In this document: positions 1-3,289 of the stretch, one piece after another | Layout: each line of letters opens with the position of its first letter | Numbering within the stretch: position 1 is the first letter of the stretch | NCBI GenBank assembly: GCA_004525155.1 | Contig: SPDA01000128.1 | Coordinates: 1-6,178 of the forward strand | Length of the DNA stretch: 6,178 nucleotides | Direction: 5' to 3' | Origin: Spirochaetales bacterium | Lineage (GTDB): Bacteria > Spirochaetota > Spirochaetia > SPDA01 | Program-made: the position numbers and the translations under genes | The notes under the pieces: generated by a model | What the model was told of the DNA's origin: nothing | What the model saw: the letters and a program-made list of their open reading frames with translations, nothing else | Databases searched by the model: none

Positions 1-1853
1 GGATTGCCGGCGTAGGTGACAGCCGGAACAGGCACCCACAGCACGGGCCGCGGAAAATCGATGTATCGTTTTACGGATTCAATATCTTTCCATGCACGGA
101 CCGGCGGCGGTGTTTCATTGCCGCCTGCAGGTGGTTTTCCGGCCGGAGCCGTACTGCCCCGGGAAAAAGGTTTCGCTTTGAGGGTGAACCCCCGTGACGT
201 GTAGGAGCTGTAGATGATATCGCCTCCGTACATGATGCCGCCCATGGCAGCGACCGGGTCCTGAAGGAGCGGAACGGCTTCCTCCTGCTCCCCTGCTTCC
301 ATACCGCCGGTCTTGACCGTGTAGAGTTCCAGGCTGCCGGAGCGGTCCGAGCAGAACAGGATTGTTCCGTTATCCGCCCACCTGGGAACGTAGTCTCCGG
401 CGTAATCGGTACCTGTAACCGGCCGCGCTCCGGCTGTTTCCGGTCCGCCGGCACCCGGTCCCGGCTGAAGCAGGTAAATGTCCTGCATGCCCCGCAGGTT
501 CATGACGAAGGCCAGCCTGTTTCCGTCGGGGGAGAAAGCCGGGGTGAACATGGAGGCCTGATCCTGCTCGTACAGGGGCGAAAGGACGCCGCTTTCCGGG
601 TCCACGAGGACAAGGCGGCTGTAGGAACCGGTCATCTGAACAGCAGCCAGTGCGGAACCGTCCGGAGACATGGCGGGGTGCCGGAGGTGGGCTCCTTTCG
701 TAAGCCTGCGGACCCTGCCGGAGGCGGTGTCGAAAAGGTAGAGATCGGAAATGCTGTCCCTGCCCGCGGGAGAGGCGTAATCGGTTTCCGAGGCTGCGAA
801 CACGACGGTGTTTCCGGCGGAGTCCGCGGTATAGGAATACTCGTCGAAAAGATAGACGTCGAGGAGTTTATTTTCACCATTGGTCGCGGGATCCAGCAGC
901 ACCAGGGCCGGGGGGCTTTTCAAAGTGCTGCGGTAGGCGATAAGCCCCTTATCCGCGGCAAGAGGAAGATAATAGTTACCGTAGCCCGGAGGGGTTATGC
1001 GCCTCCCGTCGGGTATCTCCCTGCAGGCGGCGAACCTGTCCTCGTAGAAAAGTTTCATGTCAGCAAATATATCTTTCATCCTTTTACCGGTAATTTTATG
1101 TATCGCCGACCAGGCTCCGAAAAGCGGAAATTCCGCATATTCATGGTTGATTTCCGCGAACACGTTCTCTCCGTATGTTTCCATCATGTAATGAACTATC
1201 ATGTAACCGGCCACCCATACCCGTCCGCGGGGAGGATAAATGCTGCCGTAGGCTGCCTGCCAGAGGGAAAACAGGTTTCCTTCCATAACGGGAGCTTTGT
1301 AGTAGATTTCGAAAAACGGATTTCTTCCGCGGCCGCCTTCGGTAAACATCGTTTCGATGTTGATGGCGATGCCTTCTGTCATCCATCCCGGAATATGGAA
1401 GCCGAGAGGCGCGGTGGACAGTTCGCCGAAGACACGCGCCAGGCTGCCGTAAAATCCCGGACCGTAGGTGAGGTGCACCCAGTGGGTGAATTCATGTGTG
1501 AACAGTATCTCGAGCCAGTTGGCCGTTCGTGTGCCCATGAGGGGAGCCGAAGGGGAAGAAATGTAGAGTTCAAGCCTGCTCGGCATGGGGCTGTAGGAGC
1601 CGTTGGCGTCATCCGTGCGGCCGTTCACGATGACGTATACCCTCTCCGGATGATAACCAAAATAGGCGGTTACCCGGGTGTATACATTCTCCGCAAAAGT
1701 AACGAGTTCCCGGACCGCGTCTGTGTCCTTCTCTTCATAAATGAAGAGAAAATGTTCCGTCTCCGTCTGCAGACGGCCCCGGTAGGGTTCGGCGGAGAGG
1801 AGAAAAGGAGCAAATGTAAGCAGGAAAATCATTAATGCGGGAAACTTTTTCAT
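1..1853 (-). CDS. Exported gluzincin-like metalloprotease with TolB/PD40-type beta-propeller, partial (C-terminus off the left edge)
   Basis: Translation from the ATG at 1853-1851 stays open to base 1, giving 617 codons with no stop, so the C-terminus is missing. Residues 1-21 form a Sec signal peptide: MKK, a hydrophobic core (ALMIFLLTFAPFLL), then a likely cut after LSA. Residues about 30-270 look like a peptidase-MA-type gluzincin domain: H120-E-F-T-H124 is the HExxH zinc site, and E160 in GWMTEGIA fits the third ligand 36 residues later. From about residue 290, propeller blades follow, with SPDG motifs at 396-399 and 441-444 and a degenerate one near D494, as in TolB/PD40 repeats. A Pro/Gly-rich linker follows near residues 560-580. 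It probably acts in the periplasm or on the cell surface; the substrate is unknown. In related proteins an outer-membrane-barrel-like C-terminus may follow, but that part lies outside the window. No Shine-Dalgarno precedes the ATG. The frame stays open upstream to a stop at 2010-2012 with another ATG at 1973-1971, but the signal peptide favours 1853. Confidence 0.85.
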   Translation of the reverse strand, partial: MKKFPALMIFLLTFAPFLLSAEPYRGRLQTETEHFLFIYEEKDTDAVRELVTFAENVYTRVTAYFGYHPERVYVIVNGRTDDANGSYSPMPSRLELYISSPSAPLMGTRTANWLEILFTHEFTHWVHLTYGPGFYGSLARVFGELSTAPLGFHIPGWMTEGIAINIETMFTEGGRGRNPFFEIYYKAPVMEGNLFSLWQAAYGSIYPPRGRVWVAGYMIVHYMMETYGENVFAEINHEYAEFPLFGAWSAIHKITGKRMKDIFADMKLFYEDRFAACREIPDGRRITPPGYGNYYLPLAADKGLIAYRSTLKSPPALVLLDPATNGENKLLDVYLFDEYSYTADSAGNTVVFAASETDYASPAGRDSISDLYLFDTASGRVRRLTKGAHLRHPAMSPDGSALAAVQMTGSYSRLVLVDPESGVLSPLYEQDQASMFTPAFSPDGNRLAFVMNLRGMQDIYLLQPGPGAGGPETAGARPVTGTDYAGDYVPRWADNGTILFCSDRSGSLELYTVKTGGMEAGEQEEAVPLLQDPVAAMGGIMYGGDIIYSSYTSRGFTLKAKPFSRGSTAPAGKPPAGGNETPPPVRAWKDIESVKRYIDFPRPVLWVPVPAVTYAGN

Positions 1854-1912
1854 AAAACTGCCGGAAATGGATACCTGACAACGGTACCAGAAAAAGGAGT
1901 CCTGTACAACAA

Positions 1913-1932
1913 CCAGGGACTTTAAATCCTGG
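1913..1932. repeat. Small inverted repeat in the protease/blc divergent intergenic region
   Basis: CCAGG (1913-1917) and CCTGG (1928-1932) are complementary arms around a 10-base AT-containing centre, with one possible extra G-U pair. The element lies in the 162-bp region between the two divergent starts at 1853 and 2016. It has no following T-run on either strand, so it is not a typical terminator. It may be a weak RNA stem or a protein site; its role is unknown. Confidence 0.3.
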
Positions 1933-1954
1933 ATGGAAAGGTTGCCGGCCGGAA

Positions 1955-1976
1955 TGTATGAATTTTTCACCATACA
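1955..1976. promoter_or_regulatory. Inverted repeat upstream of blc, possible operator
   Basis: TGTATG (1955-1960) and CATACA (1971-1976) are perfect 6-bp arms separated by 10 bases, so their centres lie 16 bp apart, a spacing that can suit a dimeric repressor or activator. The repeat ends 39 bp before the blc ATG. No convincing -35/-10 pair was found for either divergent gene; TAAGAT at 1980-1985 is a weak -10 candidate for blc. The operator role is inferred only from symmetry and position. Confidence 0.3.
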
Positions 1977-2002
1977 AGGTAAGATCCTGTTCTGAAGGAA
2001 AT

Positions 2003-2009
2003 AAGGGAG
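2003..2009 (+). promoter_or_regulatory. Ribosome binding site of blc
   Basis: AAGGGAG lies six bases before the ATG at 2016, a good Shine-Dalgarno match and spacing. It fixes the lipocalin start, which also yields a proper lipoprotein signal peptide. Confidence 0.8.
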
Positions 2010-2015
2010 TCAAGT

Positions 2016-2591
2016 ATGAATAAAAATGCTTTTTCGAAAATTGCCTGTTTTGGCTGCGCGGCAGCAATAATAGCGGTGTCTTTTCTTTCGGCAGGCTGCG
2101 CTTCAACCTTGCCTGAGGGGACGGGGCCGGTTAAATTGGTTGAGTCGCTGAATGCAGAGCGCTATCTCGGACGCTGGTACGAGATAGCCCGGTTTCAAAG
2201 CGGGTTTGAAAAGAATATTTTCGGTGCGACGGCTGAATACAGCCTGCGGAATGACGGAAAAATTCAGGTAGTAAACAGCGGCTTCAAAAACAGCCTGGAC
2301 GGCCAATATACGGAAGTGAAGGCTGTGGCGTGGGTGCCGGACCCGAGGGTTCCGGCGGCGCTCAAGGTCCGGTTTTTCGGATTATTTGCAGCGGATTACC
2401 TGGTAATCGGTCTTGACCAGGAACATTACGGGTGGGCCGTTGTCGGGAACAATTCAAGAAATTTTCTCTGGTTTCTCGCCAGAACCCATGTTATAGATGA
2501 CAGTCTGTATGCCGCAATGGAGGATATTGCCCGGGACCAGGGATTCAGTGTCGATTCCCTGTACAGGGTTCCGCAGAAACCTAGGGAGTAA
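2016..2591 (+). CDS. blc: Outer-membrane lipoprotein lipocalin (Blc family)
   Basis: The 191-residue product is a bacterial lipocalin, a family of small beta-barrels that bind fatty acids or lysophospholipids and are usually anchored to the outer membrane. Residues 1-27 form a lipoprotein signal peptide with lipobox LSAGC; C28 is the predicted lipidated residue. GRWYEIAR at 52-59 is the first lipocalin signature, with the conserved Trp at the base of the barrel. Near the C-terminus, YLVIGLD, YGWAVVG and RNFLWFLART match the Blc strands and the third lipocalin signature. Length is close to that of E. coli Blc plus a slightly longer leader. Residue A29 follows the lipidated Cys rather than Asp, which in enterobacteria would favour outer-membrane sorting; whether this organism uses that rule is unknown. 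The gene is divergent from the protease gene and convergent with the peroxidase gene, so it is probably monocistronic. Confidence 0.95.
   Translation: MNKNAFSKIACFGCAAAIIAVSFLSAGCASTLPEGTGPVKLVESLNAERYLGRWYEIARFQSGFEKNIFGATAEYSLRNDGKIQVVNSGFKNSLDGQYTEVKAVAWVPDPRVPAALKVRFFGLFAADYLVIGLDQEHYGWAVVGNNSRNFLWFLARTHVIDDSLYAAMEDIARDQGFSVDSLYRVPQKPRE
2538..2568. repeat. Alternating inverted repeats at the 3' end of blc
   Basis: CCCTGTACAGGG (2557-2568) is a perfect 12-bp palindrome. In addition CAGGGA (2538-2543) pairs with TCCCTG (2556-2561), so two mutually exclusive hairpins are possible. They lie inside the last codons of blc, just beyond the stop of the convergent peroxidase gene. No T-tract follows on either strand, so an intrinsic terminator is not supported; RNA-end stabilisation is possible. 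Confidence 0.3.
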
Positions 2592-2604
2592 ATCCGGGGT
2601 TTAC
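2588..2604. repeat. Inverted repeat spanning both convergent stop codons
   Basis: GTAAA (2588-2592) and TTTAC (2600-2604) are 5-bp arms around a 7-base loop. The left arm contains the blc stop TAA (2589-2591), and the right arm contains the peroxidase stop TAA read on the minus strand (2603-2601). The stem is short and no T-tract follows, so it is a poor terminator on its own. Confidence 0.3.
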
Positions 2605-3164
2605 AGCGCCCCCTCTACAGCCTGCACTATCGTTTGACTTAAGGGCTCGTCCTTGGAGGCGAACCTGTTGATGATGGAGCCGTCTCTGCCGATGAGGAAT
2701 TTGTTGAAATTCCAGGTGATGTTGCCTCCGAATTCAGGGTTCGCCTTTTTGTCCGTCAGGTACTTGTAAAGAGGATGGATATCCCTTCCCCTGACGGAGA
2801 TCTTCCCGAACATGGGAAAGCTGACGCCGTAGGTGAGGGAACAGAATTCCTGTATCTGCGCGTCAGTTCCCGGTTCCTGGCCTAAAAAATTGTTGGCTGG
2901 AAACCCGAGAATGACGAAACCGCGGTCCTTATATTTTTCATACAGCGTTTCGAGACCTTTATACTGGGGCGTGAAGCCGCATTTGCTGGCAACATTGACC
3001 AACATGACAACCTTCCCCTGCAAATCATGCAAATTCACGTCTTTTCCGTTTATATCGATCAGTGTAAAATCGTATATGCTCATCTTCGTTTTTCCTCCAT
3101 CCTGGGCAATTGCCGAAATACCGATGGAAGCCAAAACAATAATTGCCATCGTTATTTTTTTCAT
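2601..3164 (-). CDS. gpx: Exported cysteine glutathione peroxidase (probably thioredoxin-type)
   Basis: The 187-residue protein belongs to the glutathione peroxidase family, which reduces hydrogen peroxide and organic or lipid hydroperoxides. Residues 1-20 form a signal peptide (MKKITMAIIVLASIGISAIA, then QDGG), so the enzyme is predicted to be periplasmic. C62 in NVASKCGFTPQY is the peroxidatic Cys in place of selenocysteine. Q96 in GQEPG and W151-N152 in WNFNKF complete the Cys-Gln-Trp-Asn catalytic tetrad. C108 in EFCSLTYGVSFPMF matches the resolving Cys of thioredoxin-dependent members. The usual GFPCNQF motif reads GFPANNF at 87-93, losing the middle Cys (A90) and one Gln. The start has a good Shine-Dalgarno and lies downstream of a promoter-like AT-rich stretch. 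It converges on blc with a 9-bp gap and is divergent from the helicase gene. The family call is very secure; the preferred reductant and substrate are inferred. Confidence 0.95.
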   Translation of the reverse strand: MKKITMAIIVLASIGISAIAQDGGKTKMSIYDFTLIDINGKDVNLHDLQGKVVMLVNVASKCGFTPQYKGLETLYEKYKDRGFVILGFPANNFLGQEPGTDAQIQEFCSLTYGVSFPMFGKISVRGRDIHPLYKYLTDKKANPEFGGNITWNFNKFLIGRDGSIINRFASKDEPLSQTIVQAVEGAL

Positions 3165-3170
3165 GCTTAA

Positions 3171-3176
3171 CCTCTT
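3171..3176 (-). promoter_or_regulatory. Ribosome binding site of the glutathione peroxidase gene
   Basis: Read on the minus strand this is AAGAGG, six bases before the ATG at 3164-3162. It supports that start codon and therefore the signal peptide. Confidence 0.75.
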
Positions 3177-3180
3177 GTTA

Positions 3181-3209
3181 AATATATAATTTTATTACTA
3201 TATAGTAAA
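3181..3209 (-). promoter_or_regulatory. Candidate sigma-70-type promoter of the glutathione peroxidase gene
   Basis: On the minus strand TTTACT (3209-3204) is followed after exactly 17 bases by TATATT (3186-3181), matching the -35 and -10 consensus at 4/6 and 5/6. The expected transcription start is near 3174, giving a very short leader that begins within the Shine-Dalgarno; this is the weak point of the call. The surrounding AT-richness also allows other -10-like hexamers, such as TAAAAT at 3194-3189, though without a good -35. Confidence 0.45.
3195..3208. promoter_or_regulatory. 14-bp perfect palindrome over the peroxidase promoter, probable operator
   Basis: TTACTATATAGTAA is a perfect inverted repeat (TTAC-N6-GTAA) covering most of the candidate -35 and part of the spacer of the peroxidase promoter. 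A further TTAC half-site follows at 3213-3216. Symmetry and position fit a repressor operator. TTAC/GTAA half-sites are reminiscent of small winged-helix redox regulators, but no regulator gene is in the window and the binding protein is unknown. Confidence 0.5.
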
Positions 3210-3222
3210 GTATTACCTTTTT

Positions 3223-3234
3223 CTGCCGCGGCAG
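3223..3234. repeat. 12-bp GC-rich palindrome in the peroxidase/helicase divergent region
   Basis: CTGCCGCGGCAG is a perfect palindrome in an otherwise AT-rich 125-bp intergenic region. The T-run lies before it on the plus strand, and thus appears as an A-run after it on the minus strand, so it is not an intrinsic terminator for either direction. It sits upstream of both candidate promoters, a position that would suit an activator or shared regulator. Function is not known. Confidence 0.35.
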
Positions 3235-3254
3235 GAGGCCGTAAACACCGCTAT

Positions 3255-3283
3255 TTGTCTCTTTACATGTATCGTGCTACTAT
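3255..3283 (+). promoter_or_regulatory. Candidate promoter of the SWIM–SNF2 gene, implying a leaderless transcript
   Basis: TTGTCT (3255-3260) and TACTAT (3278-3283) are separated by exactly 17 bases, each matching the sigma-70 consensus at 4/6. With the -10 ending at 3283, the expected +1 is about 3290, the A of the start codon. No Shine-Dalgarno is seen before that ATG, which agrees with leaderless initiation. The individual hexamers are only moderate matches. Confidence 0.4.
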
Positions 3284-3289
3284 CCGCCT

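Noticed and set aside
678..1835. Long plus-strand open frame of 385 codons
   Set aside because: It lies wholly antisense to the protease/propeller gene, which has a signal peptide, HExxH and SPDG repeats. Its translation has no recognisable domain and it looks like a GC-driven shadow frame.
2833..3189. Plus-strand open frame of 118 codons antisense to the peroxidase gene
   Set aside because: The minus-strand frame is an unmistakable glutathione peroxidase with SD and signal peptide; the plus frame is incidental.
3223..3240. GC-rich palindrome as an intrinsic terminator
   Set aside because: The T-run precedes the stem on the plus strand and becomes an A-run after it on the minus strand, the wrong arrangement for termination either way; no gene ends here.
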